A DNA stretch of 64,000 bases from Gibbula magus (GCA_936450465.1 OW388297.1:55792989-55856988), one strand, 5' to 3'. Positions 46,250 to 57,587 are shown, numbered from the stretch's first letter. A program made the numbers and translations. The notes: generated by a model not told the origin, from the letters alone.

Positions 46250-47340
46250 TGTCACAAACGTGACCATGTCCCCCGCCGCAATTAAGAAATGAGTTAAAAG
46301 AATGGACACACAGCTTGTACCGAGTAGTGACATTTACATGTTTGATTCAATTATTGTTATATCGGGCACAAATTTTAAAATGGTCAAAGTCTTGTAGTGA
46401 CCTTGAAAAAGGGGTCAAGGTCACCCAAATCGATTGGTGTCTGCGTATTCCCAAAATGAAGACAGGTACCAAATTTGAAGACTCTAGGTACAGCAGTTCA
46501 TGAGATATCGTGCTAACAGCATTTGACAATCAGTCTTGTAGTGACCTTGAAAATAATTTCAAGGTCAACCAGATCGACTGGTATCTGTATATTCCCCAAA
46601 TGAAGACTGATACTAAATTTAAAACCAATAGTTCTAGCGGTTAATGAGGAATCGCACTAACAACATTTTCAAAACTGGTCAAAGTCTCCCTCTGACCTTG
46701 AAAATGAGGTCAAGGTCACCGAAAACTGTTCAGGTCTACGTATTCCCCAGATGAAGACTGGTACCAAGTTTGAAGACTCTAGGTCAAAGGGTTCATGAGA
46801 TATTGCGCTAACAACATTTTCAAAACTGGTCAAATTCTCGCCGTGACCTTGAAAATGAGGTCAATGTCACCTAAAACTTTTCAGGTCTGCGTATTCCCCA
46901 GATGAAGACTGGTACCAAGTTTGAAGATTCTAGGTTGAGCGGTTCATTAGATATCGCGCTTACAACATTTTCAAAACTGGTCAAAGTCTCGCCGTGACCT
47001 TGAAAATGACGTCAAGGTCACCAAAAACTTTTCAGGTTTGCGTATTCCCCAGATGAAGATTGGTACCAAGTTTGAAGATTCTAGGTTGAGCGGTTCATTA
47101 GATATCGCGCTAACAACATTTTCAAAACTGGTCAAAGTCTCGCCGTGACCTTGAAAATGACATCAAGGTCACCAAAAACTTTTTAGGTCTGCGTATTCCC
47201 CAGATGAAGACTGGTACCAAGTTTGAAGATTCTAGGTTGAGCGGTTCATTAGATATCGCACTAACAAGAAGCGGGATGGACGGACGTACGGAGCTGAATA
47301 CCATGTCCCCCGCTCCGCGCTTCGCGGCGGCGGGGGACAA
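46250..47340. mobile_element. Pearl-like tandem-repeat element P1 (151-bp unit, six units)
   Basis: The left end carries a GTCAC-AAAC-GTGAC hairpin (46251-46264) then CATGTCCCCCGCCGC. Six units start from TGACCTTGA at 46398, 46542, 46693, 46844, 46995 and 47146 (last four exactly 151 bp apart). The right end GTCCCCCGC..GCGGCGGGGGAC (47305-47338) is a strong hairpin. No coding capacity. The layout resembles bivalve pearl elements (often linked to Helitrons); that link is inference. Confidence 0.85.
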
Positions 47341-48079
47341 AAAAATAATGTTTCAACTGGATTGTGCAATAAGCATGTATTAATAAAATTTTAAATTCTG
47401 GCTTCAAACAAGTCATGTTAGTACTTCAAAATGCCAGATTCATTCAATAGAAAAGTTGTACAGCAACAAGTTTTTTTCTTTTTCAACGCAAATTTCTAAA
47501 ACATCTCCCTGGAAATTTATTTTTTCTTTGAGCATGGTCACTTACTTATTAAAACTTGTATCTCCAGTCTTAAATTTTTTTTAAACATCTTTGAAAACTG
47601 ATCACACTTAAAACTGTTTTTGATTTTCCAGATGACGATTCTCACTGACATTAAATTATATTACATTTTAAAAAGACAAAATAGATAAAAAGGAACCTCG
47701 GTTTAATTAAGTAATTGAAGTTGTGTATAATTTTTTCTTGGTTATGTGAAAAAGAGACAACTTTTATCATCACAGAACCTTGTATCAAGAAACTCATAAT
47801 GATAAAATCTCAGCAGTAACAACGAAGAAAAGATATCCTCTTACCTCATGTAGTTTGATGTCTACCCGCCTCAATCAATATTTGGACTACCTGCAAAGAA
47901 GAACAGAGAATTTTTAATATTGTGCCCATAAACTACTTAAAATAATTCTTGCTTATTTTTTTTAAATACAAATATTCACTAATTATTACTAATTTATTTG
48001 AAAATGTTTTTCCTTTGGTGTAAAATTTATTTGAAGTATGTCAAAATGGCAATGAGAGAAGAAACCGTTTAAATGTTTT
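47341..48079. other. MITE remainder, then unassigned sequence
   Basis: 47341-47400 completes the family C copy; beyond that AT-rich sequence with nothing recognised. Confidence 0.4.
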
Positions 48080-48310
48080 AGGAAAATGCCTTCTATGCTC
48101 ATATCTGATGGGGGATCAGGACCAAATGTACAAACTTCAATCCCCTAGGTGCAAGGTACATCTCAATAAAAATTTAAGCTTTGAGGGTGCAGCGGTTATG
48201 GAGGAGAGTCAAACCGTTAAAAAGTTTATGGACGGCGCAACAGACGACGGACAAATAACGGACGACAAACATCCATGCCATAAGCCCATCTGGCTTTGCA
48301 GGCTTGATGA
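48080..48310 (+). repeat. Dispersed tandem-unit repeat, end segment
   Basis: CCTTCTATGCTCATATCTGA, GGATCAGGACCAAATGTACA and CCATGCCATAAGCCCATCTG: same family as 17790-18090. Followed by (GTTCTTCT)n at 48383-48412. Confidence 0.75.
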
Positions 48311-49345
48311 GCTTAAAAGTATGGATGGATATAAACTGCTGAATGCTAGGACCCCAGCTTTACACGGCCTGGGATAAGAAACTCTGTTCTTCTGTTCTTC
48401 TGTTCTTCTTCCTTGCCGTGGAAGTATTTCACCTTTGGACTCATTTAGCCTTATATGTATGCCAAATTGTAATCAATAGCATAATGTGATTATTTGAACC
48501 TGGGATGTACATAGCTAAGATTAGACTGGCTTTATGAGCATAGAGATAATTGGACCATAATTAACGAGAGGAGCATGACTGACAGTAGAGTAACCTTAAT
48601 TATGGTCAAGTTAGAGAATGTGTGTATGAAGAAATCTGATGGAGGAAAACTACAATGCAGTTACAACTTTTACTTTCATGTAAATATTTTTTACATGTTA
48701 AAATGACTACTAGTCCTTGAACACTGACATTTATTCAAATGAAGAAAAATAAGTTGGCCTGGACATTTACCAAAGGGAGACAACTCTCACTGACAGATAC
48801 TATACTTTGAGAACTTGCTAGATCACCAAATGAAATTATCATATTTTATTTGATTGAGAAGGGATGAGTTGAAAATCTGCAATTCATTCAATCACAAATA
48901 TATATGTTCAAGTGCACATTTATCTGCTAGGAAACTGTGATGAAAGTTGGATTTTTTTACACATTCTGACCTTATCTTACAGATGATACAATAAGCAACT
49001 TAAATATTTTAATTTTGCTTAATCGATTCTTAAAAGTTTAGGAAGGCATCCTACAGCCTGATTGGATGTTGTTACAGTTTGACAGTGGATTTCAAAGGAT
49101 AGCCTATCAATAGTCAGTGGTCAATCCAGATTATTCTGTTTTGCTGAAGAGTTTTATCTGTATATTGGCCATTCAGAATGGCTTGACACAACTCAATACA
49201 GCAACTTAAGTGTTATCATTTATGACAGAATATCAGGGGTTTTATTTATTTGTTATTTTTTGACATGTCAGGTGCCAAAACAGCTTTTTGTGAAAGGTGG
49301 GTGCACTTTTCCCGAGACTTGAAAGCGCTCTCAGTGGGATGGTGT
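48311..49345. other. Unassigned sequence with one exact inverted repeat
   Basis: GACCATAATTAA (48553-48564) and TTAATTATGGTC (48596-48607) form an exact 12-bp inverted repeat. No exon recognised. Confidence 0.4.
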
Positions 49346-49417
49346 GGGGGTGGGGTTTGGGGGGTTGGGGGGTTGGGTGCATCAGTGTTTGGACTACAGT
49401 TGACACCTGCATCCCCG

Positions 49418-49448
<31 letters not shown>
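49346..49448. repeat. G-quadruplex motif followed by poly-C
   Basis: GGGGGTGGGGTTTGGGGGG and two more G runs at 49346-49376 meet the four-run G4 pattern on plus. A run of about 31 C lies at 49418-49448, giving G4 potential on minus. Confidence 0.9.
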
Positions 49449-49450
<2 letters not shown>

Positions 49451-49763
49451 TGTATCCGCCAGTGAAAACACGTTAGTGCCTATGAAGGACAGACTTGGAA
49501 CGATCTTAGATGATCAATATCAGCATCAGTCTACCTTCCTTCCCGCCACTAAATAACCATTCTATATAGATTTATAAGTAAATGACTGTCACTCTGGTAT
49601 TTCAAGATAATAGTCAATAGAACCATAATCTCAGTTTGTGGGCAAATTTCAAATGTCCTTAATGTCTTCTAATGTGCTGGTTCATGGTAAGTAGACGACT
49701 GGGTTTACTATTACATGTTTCGTCACTACTGTCATTTTGGATCCCAATAATTACGTTATATTG
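49449..49763. other. Unassigned sequence
   Basis: Nothing recognised. Confidence 0.3.
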
Positions 49764-50345
49764 ATGGAGGTAGGACGGTGGCAGAGTTGGCAAAGGCTTC
49801 AGACTTTGTCTAAGTGAGCTTCAAGTACCAGGTTCGAGCCCACCTGTGACCGGGTGTTAAAGGGGCAGTAGCACGTTTTTTGCAAAATTTATTTTTTCAA
49901 ATTTCCCATTTATGATAATAGTTTATGTCATCTAAATTAACTTTAGAGGGTAAAACATCTTATTACACAAACCAATTACCTGTAGTGGTAAAAACTATGT
50001 TGTGTATAAAGCAAAAGTTGCATTGCGGCCATTTTATTGTGAACACAATTTATTATTTTGTATTACAAAAACGATGCCCATGGCTTTACCGAAACATGTA
50101 CACTCATTTTAAACTTTATTTTCTGAAGAGAGAAGGATGTTTTACTATTGGTTAAATTATTTTTCAAATACATTTCATCAACTTATTTGAGCAAAAAAAC
50201 GTGCTACTGCCCCTTTAAAACCTTGAGAGTCAACATTGTGTGCAAACTCTTTCAGTGTTGTCACAACCCCTAGTGTACAGTACACAGCCCTGTGTACTTG
50301 AAAGATGCAAGGAATCTGTTGGTATATGATCAGATGGTGGTCATA
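49764..50345 (+). mobile_element. SINE family 2 with tRNA head, split by a MITE
   Basis: Head at 49764-49850 with A-box-like TGGCAGAGTTGGCAAAGG and B box GGTTCGAGCCC. The body resumes after the MITE at 50215: AACCTTGAGAGTCAACATTG, GTCACAACCCCTAGTGTACA and CTGTGTACTTG. The 3' limit is uncertain. Confidence 0.72.
49861..50214. mobile_element. TTAA MITE family A, full copy (354 bp) nested in SINE family 2
   Basis: TTAA 49857-49860 and 50215-50218. AGGGGCAGTAGCACGTTTTT at the left; AACGTGCTACTGCCCCT at the right. Confidence 0.92.
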
Positions 50346-51109
50346 TGAATACGTCAGACACCTTGTTTAGGGTAGAGCAACATGTAGTTTACTTAGACAA
50401 AATGCTGTGACTACACGTCCAAATTCACCCAGCTGAGAACAATTGGGCGGATACAGCTGTTTGATAATGAGGGGGTGCACTTTTTGGTTTTGACTATGGT
50501 TTCAATGGTCATTTACTAAACCTCCATACTAGCATTGCAGATTCAAATTTTTGCCAGTCAGACATTTAATTTTTGACCCAAAAGACGAACACGGAAGTAA
50601 AATGTTTTGTATGAATAAAGTATGAGAAAGTATTACTATTTGTTGGCTTTCATTTATTGCACACTATTAAACATAAGACCATAGCAATTAACTATAACTA
50701 TTAATTTATCTATAACATGCATAAAATGGTTCAAAATTAAAAATCAATGTTTACCAACTACGATTTACCGACAGTGCTAGTTTGAGCAGTTAACAAGCGA
50801 ATTTGCGTGAAGATAGACGATAAGTTTCAAATAATTTAATTGCACATAGTTAATCAAAAGTTCAAATCATGGACCAAATTATATGTACCTTCTAAGCATT
50901 TTAAATTCAAAGGAACTCGTTTTCAATAGCGATATAATTTACGTAAACTCAACTCCGCAGAGCACATGGTCCAACTATTTTCCATACGATTATTTCCTAT
51001 CCTAGATGTAGTTACTAATTTGAACTTATTCTAATAAGATTACTTTTATATTTTATTTGGAGACATATTTGGCAATTGTAAATGAATAATTATAAAATAA
51101 TTAGAAACT
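50346..51109. other. Unassigned sequence
   Basis: GGGTGCACTTTTTGGTTTTG at 50473 belongs to the dispersed repeat also at 13525 and 44586. Rest unrecognised. Confidence 0.35.
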
Positions 51110-53145
51110 AGAAGAGCGTTTGCGGGACACCGCAAAAGCAGAGCAGCTCCGAAAGTTTGGGTCTCGCCTTTCCCTGTTCCGCCTTCTCCTCAGCATAAAT
51201 AAAATGGGAATTTTTTTGGACAAAATGTTTTTCATTATTCAAGTTATTCTTACAAGTTAAATCATCACTGGGGTCACTTTTCACAACTTTGTTCTTAAAA
51301 CCTATTTCTGATTTCAAAATTGGATCAAAAGATTAACATGGCCTTAACCAATATCTCATGACCTTGAACTTTGACCTTCAAGGTCACACCATCAATGATT
51401 ACTTTTCATTGTGTATAACAATCATGCAATGACTCAAAAGTGTTCATTGTTAACATAAGGCATATTCACAATAGCACGCTTAAGTTGTGGCCTTGCTGTG
51501 ACCTTGACCTTTGACAGATTTTAGCAAAAACGTTTTCAAATCTTGGTCTTTCTCCATAGTTGATATATACCAAGTTAGGGCCTAATAGCACAGAAGTTGT
51601 TGAAGTTATCGTGTTTACAAGGATTTTTGTAGTGATTTCAGAACTCATGACCTTGACCTTTGACCTTGAATGTGAGCATGTCAAAATATTTCCCCAGGTG
51701 TACAAGAAAGAAGCTATATATATGAGGTGTTGATACCTTCATGAAAAAAAGTTATAAAGTGATTTCAGAACTGGTGACCTTGACCCTATCTCGTGACCTT
51801 GACCTTTAAAATTCAAGGTCACACAATCAGTGATCACTTTTCATTGTGTATAACAATCCTTTAATGATTCAAAGTGTTAATAGTTGAAATAAGACATTTT
51901 CGCAAAAACATGCTTAAGTCGTGCCCTCGCTGTGACCTTGACCTTTGACGGATGTTAGCGAAAACCTTTTCAAATCTTGGCCTTTCTCCATAGTTGATGT
52001 ACACCAAATAAGAGCCTGATAGTACAAATATTTTTCAAGTTATCGTGTTTACAAGGATTTTTTAGCGATTTCAGAACTCGTGACCTTGACCTTTGACCTT
52101 GAATGTGAACATGTCAAAATCGTCCACCAGGTTTATAAGAAAGAAGCTATGTATATGAGGTGTTAATACCTTCTTGGGAAAAGGTTATTTAGTGATTTCA
52201 GAACTGGTGACCTTGACCATATTTCGTGACCTTGACCTTTTAAATTCAAGGTCACACAATCAGTGATCACTTTTCATTGTGAATAACAATCATTTAATGA
52301 TTTAAAGTGTTAATAGTTGAAATAAGACATTTTCGCAAAAGCATGCTTAAGTCGTGCCCTCGCTGTGACCTTGACCGTTGACGGATGTTAGTGAAAACCT
52401 TTTCAAATCTTGGCCTTTCTCCATAGTTGATGTACACCAAATAAGAGCCTGATAGTACAAATATTTTTCAAGTTATCGTGTTTACAAGGATTTTTTTAGC
52501 GATTTCAGAACTCGTGACCTTGACCTTTGACCTTGAATGTGAACATGTCAAAAAAATTGCCCAGGGGCATAAGTAAGAAGCTATGTATATGAGGTGTTAA
52601 TACCTTCTTGGGAAAAGGTTATTTAGTGATTTCAGAACTGGTGACCTTGACCATATTTCGTGACCTTGACCTTTTAAATTCAAGGTCACACAATCAGTGA
52701 TCACTTTTCATTGTGTATAACAATCATTTAATGATTTAAAGTGTTAATAGTTGAAATAAGACATTTTCGCAAAAGCATGCTTAAGTCGTGCCCTCGCTGT
52801 GACCTTGACCTTTGACGGATGTTAGGGAAAACCTTTTCAAATCTTGGCCTTTCTCCATAGTTGATGTACACCAAATAAGAGCCTGATAGTACAAATATTT
52901 TTCAAGTTATCGTGTTTACAAGGATTTTTTTAGCGATTTCAGAACTCGTGACCTTGACCTTTGACCTTGAATGTGAACATGTCAAAAAAATTCCCCAGGG
53001 GCATAAGTAAGAATTTATGTATATGAGTTCTCAAAACCTTCTAGGAAAAAAGTAATAGTGAATACAAAACGTGCGCGCGGCGGCGGCGGCGGCGACGGAA
53101 ACTGCGCAAAAACTGATAGCAGCTCCGACTTAGTCGGAGCTGCTA
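51110..53145. mobile_element. Pearl-like tandem-repeat element P3 (about 434-bp unit, four units)
   Basis: The left end carries TTTGCGG-GACA-CCGCAAA (51119-51136) and GCAGCTCCGA (51143). Units are marked by TGAT(C/T)ACTTTTCATTGTG at 51396, 51831, 52264 and 52698 (435, 433, 434 bp apart). Each unit holds GTGACCTTGACCTTT pieces and the inverted pair TGACCTTGA..TCAAGGTCA. The right end has (GGC)n and the hairpin GCAGCTCCGAC-TTA-GTCGGAGCTGC (53119-53143). Non-coding. Confidence 0.85.
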
Positions 53146-53483
53146 ATAATGTAAACGCAAGAGAAATTGGAGTTTTTAAATTAGCATAGCTCCTTAATCC
53201 ATATCCCCTCTCTGGATCAGCCAATGGCTACCTCGTAAGGATTGTCAAGTGACATTACCCTGGTGTGCCTCATGGCTGCAAGAGTTGTATGATCCTCAGG
53301 GAGTTGAGAATGAGAAAGATGTGTGATGAAGAGTGACATCCAATGATCAATGAAAAAAATAAAGTGAGCAGTTCAAAAGAGAAGGATATCTACGATTTAA
53401 AAAAATTAATATGAATGAAAAATGACATTGCATTCCCTCCTCAAAGTTGACTCAAAATTTCTTGTCGTCACTGTCTGTCCACA
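53146..53483. other. Unassigned sequence
   Basis: Nothing recognised. Confidence 0.3.
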
Positions 53484-53752
53484 GGCACCAGACACTAAAT
53501 TATAAACATAAATATAGCTATCTATAGCTATATAACATATTTAGAAGGTGGGACACAGTCAGCCATCTTAGATCCTCACGTGTGCTTAAAAGAAGAAAAT
53601 TGAATCAGTCTACAAATTTTACAAAGCGCAATTGAGCCAGGAAACCAGTTTAACCAATTTGAGGATCCAAGATGGCTGACCATGTCCCACCTTCTTTACA
53701 TGTCATACTGATAGTAATGTATACTTATATGTATATTTCAGGGTCTGGTGCC
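53484..53752. mobile_element. Short TIR element with inner arms at 53543-53695, copy 2
   Basis: Outer ends GGCACCAGAC and GTCTGGTGCC. Inner arms AGAAGGTGGGACACAGTCAG / CTGACCATGTCCCACCTTCT. Same family as 40206-40470. A (TGTC)n microsatellite follows at 53758-53780. Confidence 0.85.
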
Positions 53753-53780
53753 AGCGTGTCTGTCTGTCTGTCTGTCTGTC

Positions 53781-54876
53781 TAAGGTTCAATGTTACTTTC
53801 ACAATGATTCTGGAATCACTCACCTAATGACAAGTTAAGTGCAGGCTTCTGTAACATGCATTCCATTACCTGGCACAAACCCTGGACATTACCAAGTAGT
53901 TCATCATCAAATAAGCAGGACTACCATCTAAGTTCCTGCATATACACTTCTCTATCATGTCTGCGTACACCCGTCTATCAGATAACTGTTTGCTTGATAG
54001 ATGCCGGGCTATTGGCAAGGGGAAATCGATATCAAATCAATAAACAGCAAATCAACTCAGGATTTAAGAGAGACTTAAAGGTAATCAGGCATTATTGTGC
54101 ATGACCAAGAATCTGAAGAGTACATGGTATTCCAGTTTAGTCTTGTTGAGAAGTAAAAATCCTTTCATCCTCCAGAAAAAATTATCTGAGACATTCCCCA
54201 AAAGAACAGGACACATTGATCGCAATTTTGTGTGTATCTTGAGATTTTTACAAATTACTTGTCTTCATGACATAAGTGCATGATATAGGCATGCATACAA
54301 ATAATGCATTTGCAAATAATGCATTTGCATACATCTTGCAATATTTCCAGTAAAAACCTGTGTCTTGACCCTCAACTTGTATAAACCCCTGGTAACAAAA
54401 AATATCCCTAAAGCAAAGAGTGGAAGATCTGATCTTGGCCCATTTGGGAATGCATTATATATCATCCTTAGAAACATATATATAGATAATTACCCGAGGA
54501 AGAGTGTCATATTACTTTTACGAAACGAGTGTGAATATTTGTATTGCCCCAGCGAGGGCGAGGGTTATGAAAAAGTCATATGGCACACTTTCGAATGTAA
54601 TATTTTCTTATTACAAATTTTATTCCATTTGTTTCGCATAAAAATAGTCAGGAAACGGCCCACATCTCTTGTGACAGCAAGCTACAGTGATGTGATGAAC
54701 TATTGTTTTATGACGTCACAGACAACGAAATAGGGGAAGTCCCGGCGAAACAATTGTTGCTAGGCAAACGTGATATGTGCACATGTGCTCATATTCATAA
54801 TCTTAACTCGGTTATTATCAAACATATGGGTAATAAGAGTTGATAACTGCCTGTTTATACAAAATAGAACAAGTGG
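53781..54876. repeat. Unassigned, with a foldback segment
   Basis: AAGAGTGTCATATTACTTTT near 54503 is inverted about 90 bp on as AAAAGTCATATGGCACACTT. Related to 37503-37550. The open frame at 54365-54733 crosses it and is not convincing. Confidence 0.45.
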
Positions 54877-55846
54877 TTGTCACTAAGGTGACATGATCCC
54901 CCGCCGCAAATTAATACTTCAAAATTGAAAAATAATGTCAAAATCAGCAAAATCGACTGTCAAACATGTCGGAAAAGTCAAAGCTCCACTGTGACCTTGA
55001 GAATAATGTCAAGGTCACCAAAATCTAATCAGCCCTTTGTCTTCCCTAGGAGATGATTTGTGTAAGATATGATGGAATTCCTGTGAATGGTTCTCGAGAT
55101 ATCCCGCTGACAAGAATTACATGTACATTAGCATGTCAAAAAATTCAAAGTTCCACTGTGACCTTGAGAATAATGTCAAGGTCACCAAAATCTAATCAGC
55201 CCGTCGTCTTCCCAAGGAGGTGATGTGTGTAAGATATGATGGAATTCCTGTGAATGGTTCTTGAGATATCCCGCTGACAAGAATTACATGTACATTAGCA
55301 TGTCAAAATATTCAAAGTTCCACTGTGACCTTGAGAATAATGTCAAGGTCACCAAAATCTAATCACCCCGTCATCTTCCCAAGGAGGTGCTTTGTGTAAG
55401 ATATGATGGAATTCCTGTGAATGGTTCATGAGATATCCCGCTGACAAGCTTTACATGTACATTAACATGTCGAAAAATTCAAAGTTCCGCTGTGACCTTG
55501 AAAATAATGTCAAGGTCACCAAAATCTAATCAGCCCTTTGTCTTTCCTTGGAGAAGCTATGTGTAAAATATGAAGAGAATCCAGCGAATGGTTCTTGAGA
55601 TATCCTGCTGACAAGGATAAAATGGCAAAGTCTCGTTGTGACCTTGAAATGAAAGTCAAGGTCACAAACCTCTGTATGAACATTACTCTTCCCATGATGA
55701 ACCCATATGCAAAATATGAAAAGAATCCAGTGAATAGTATTTGAGTTATTCCATTTCGTACGGACGTACGTACGGACGTACGGACGGACGGACGCAGCCG
55801 AATACTATATCCCCCGCTTCGCGCTAAACGCGCGGCGGGGGATAAT
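54877..55846. mobile_element. Pearl-like tandem-repeat element P2 (167-bp unit, five units)
   Basis: The left end carries GTCAC-TAAG-GTGAC (54879-54892) then ATGATCCCCCGCCGC. Units start from TGACCTTGA at 54992, 55159, 55326, 55493 and 55639 (167 bp apart except the last). Right end: (CGTACGGA)n, then ATCCCCCGC..GCGGCGGGGGAT hairpin (55809-55843). Non-coding. Confidence 0.87.
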
Positions 55847-55859
55847 TATCAAAAACTAT

Positions 55860-56026
55860 TTACTTGATTCCATATTAAACAAATTAATGTTGTATAAAAC
55901 TGGAGGCCATTTTAGTGTGGGTCTGTGCTACTCAACCGAACCATAACCATTCGTTTGAGGAGGACTTTGATATTTTTCCCATTTTGTGACATCTCTTTAT
56001 CCATTCGAAAATGTGCTACTGCCCCT
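55860..56026. mobile_element. TTAA MITE right-end fragment (family A/B type)
   Basis: Ends AATGTGCTACTGCCCCTTTAA with TTAA at 56027-56030; the internal CAACCGAACCATAACCATTC matches family B style interiors. Confidence 0.7.
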
Positions 56027-56033
56027 TTAATGC

Positions 56034-56265
56034 TAAGACATGAGACAGACTTAGTTCTTTTGACTTAGCGCTTTAACATCCTCACCAATTACAAAAGAAG
56101 TTCACAGAAGATGCATTTGCAGAGAGAAAAAAAGCTAATCACGCTTTAGGGCACATAGTCCCCAATCTTCTCCTAAAGATTCCAATACCATGTGATGAGA
56201 CAGTTTTTGTGTACTTCTTGACTTTAACGTCTTCACCAAGTGCTGAACAAGTAAGTAAGAACGGC
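56034..56265 (-). repeat. Dispersed repeat family H, two inverted partial copies
   Basis: TTTTGACTTAGCGCTTTAAC..CCTCACCAATTAC and TTCTTGACTTTAACGTCTTC..ACCAAGTGCTGAACAAGT are reverse-oriented relative to 45270-45480. Confidence 0.7.
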
Positions 56266-57140
56266 ATTCACTATTGATTCCACAGAACGAGATGACGTAA
56301 CTATTCTCTTTGCACATAGGTGCCATTTGAAATTGAAACAAACCTCACACTCAGGACTGTAATTTTCAGCATCATAAACAATATTAAAGGGACACTCCGT
56401 GTTTTTCATGAAATTTTATTTACATTTGATAAATACAAAAATACCAAATGTACTGATTTACATCCAAATCATCTCACTCGACTTGCATATGTATCCCCTA
56501 ACGCCAAATATTTGACAATAACTTGCTTTCAATGAAAGTTGAGAAGCAGCTTAATACAAGATGAGAAGCTGAATTCATGTGCCCCATTTACAAGTACACC
56601 AGTTATATGTCCCATTGAACAGTACAACCAATATCTCTTTGTCTGCTAAATATAAATTTTCAAAATTACGTTTGAACAACTGATGCGCGCCAGCCATGGA
56701 ACATTGTCCAGTTTTCGATCATAATCACAACTAATCTTAATAATGTAACTATACTGAATTGAACAGATTGGCACTAAAAGGGTAATTTTCGACAACAGTC
56801 ATTACTTAACACCCTTGGTAACTTTTGACCTATGTTACTACAATAACATACAGGTATTTTTTCAACATTGAATAGTTACCCGACTGTGTAATTATTCAAC
56901 GTTGACAAAAGACCCGAGGCGTTGAAAAGTGACCATGGGTCATTATTCAACGTTGAAAACGTATTCGCCAGGTATGTTTTCAACGTGGGTAAGTTTTCAA
57001 TCTTACACCGGCCATACGGAACACATATTGTACACAGACTACTGCAAAGGTGTTCTTGTCATCTGTGGACTGGTCAAAGATGGTCGCACAGAATAGCATG
57101 CAAAATGTGAAGTCCAGGTAACTGAGGTTTCTGGGGAAGC
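56266..57140. repeat. Unassigned, with TTCAACGTTGA palindrome cluster
   Basis: ATTCAACGTTGA or close variants occur near 56897, 56945 and 56977, forming a small foldback region at about 56836-57003. TTAAAGGGACACTCCGTGTT near 56388 looks like another TTAA element end. Confidence 0.45.
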
Positions 57141-57438
57141 AGGTGAGGTGAGTTGAGGTTTAACGCTACTTTCAAGACTATTCACTTATATTGCAGCTGC
57201 TAGTGTTATTGCAGGGAGAAAGCCTGCAACACCATGGTGGCTATGCTTGTGATGAAACCTGCGAGCATCTAGCGAACCATGGGTGGTACTACGCTGAAAT
57301 TCAATGTAGCATTGTTCCAAAATCTTACTGCATGTAGAACAGTTCTCTACTGCAGACAAAGTTGCCATGCCCCTGGCGAGATTCGAACCCAGGACTTCTT
57401 GGTTGGAAGCCAAATGCACTTACAGCTACGCTGCCCCC
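57141..57438 (-). mobile_element. SINE family 1, near-complete copy
   Basis: AGGTGAGGTGAG tail, body motifs, and a diverged head with B box GGGTTCGAATC (minus) and a ruined A box. It abuts a LINE fragment; no clear target duplication. Confidence 0.88.
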
Positions 57439-57440
57439 TT

Positions 57441-57587
57441 CGTTGGGAGATACACACTCAACTCCACACTACCTATACCTGTGATCTCGCACCACAGTTC
57501 ATCACGGAGCCCAGTCACATATTCACAATTCAGGAGAAAGTGGGTGAGAATGTCTGTGTCAAACAGACTACATCTATGGCACACTAC
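57441..57587 (-). pseudogene. LINE fragment: C-terminal zinc-knuckle region of an RT ORF
   Basis: The minus-strand frame reads VVCHRCSLFDTD, then ILTHFLLNCEYVTGLRDELW. CxxC...HFLLxCxxxxxLRxxLW is the usual C-terminal pattern of non-LTR retrotransposon ORFs. A stop lies a few codons before VVC and the SINE abuts the other end. The flanking GC-balanced sequence up to about 57900 may be further decayed LINE. Confidence 0.65.

Noticed and set aside
49250..49465. Open frame ending in poly-proline
   Set aside because: The proline run is the poly-C tract; no splice context or homology.
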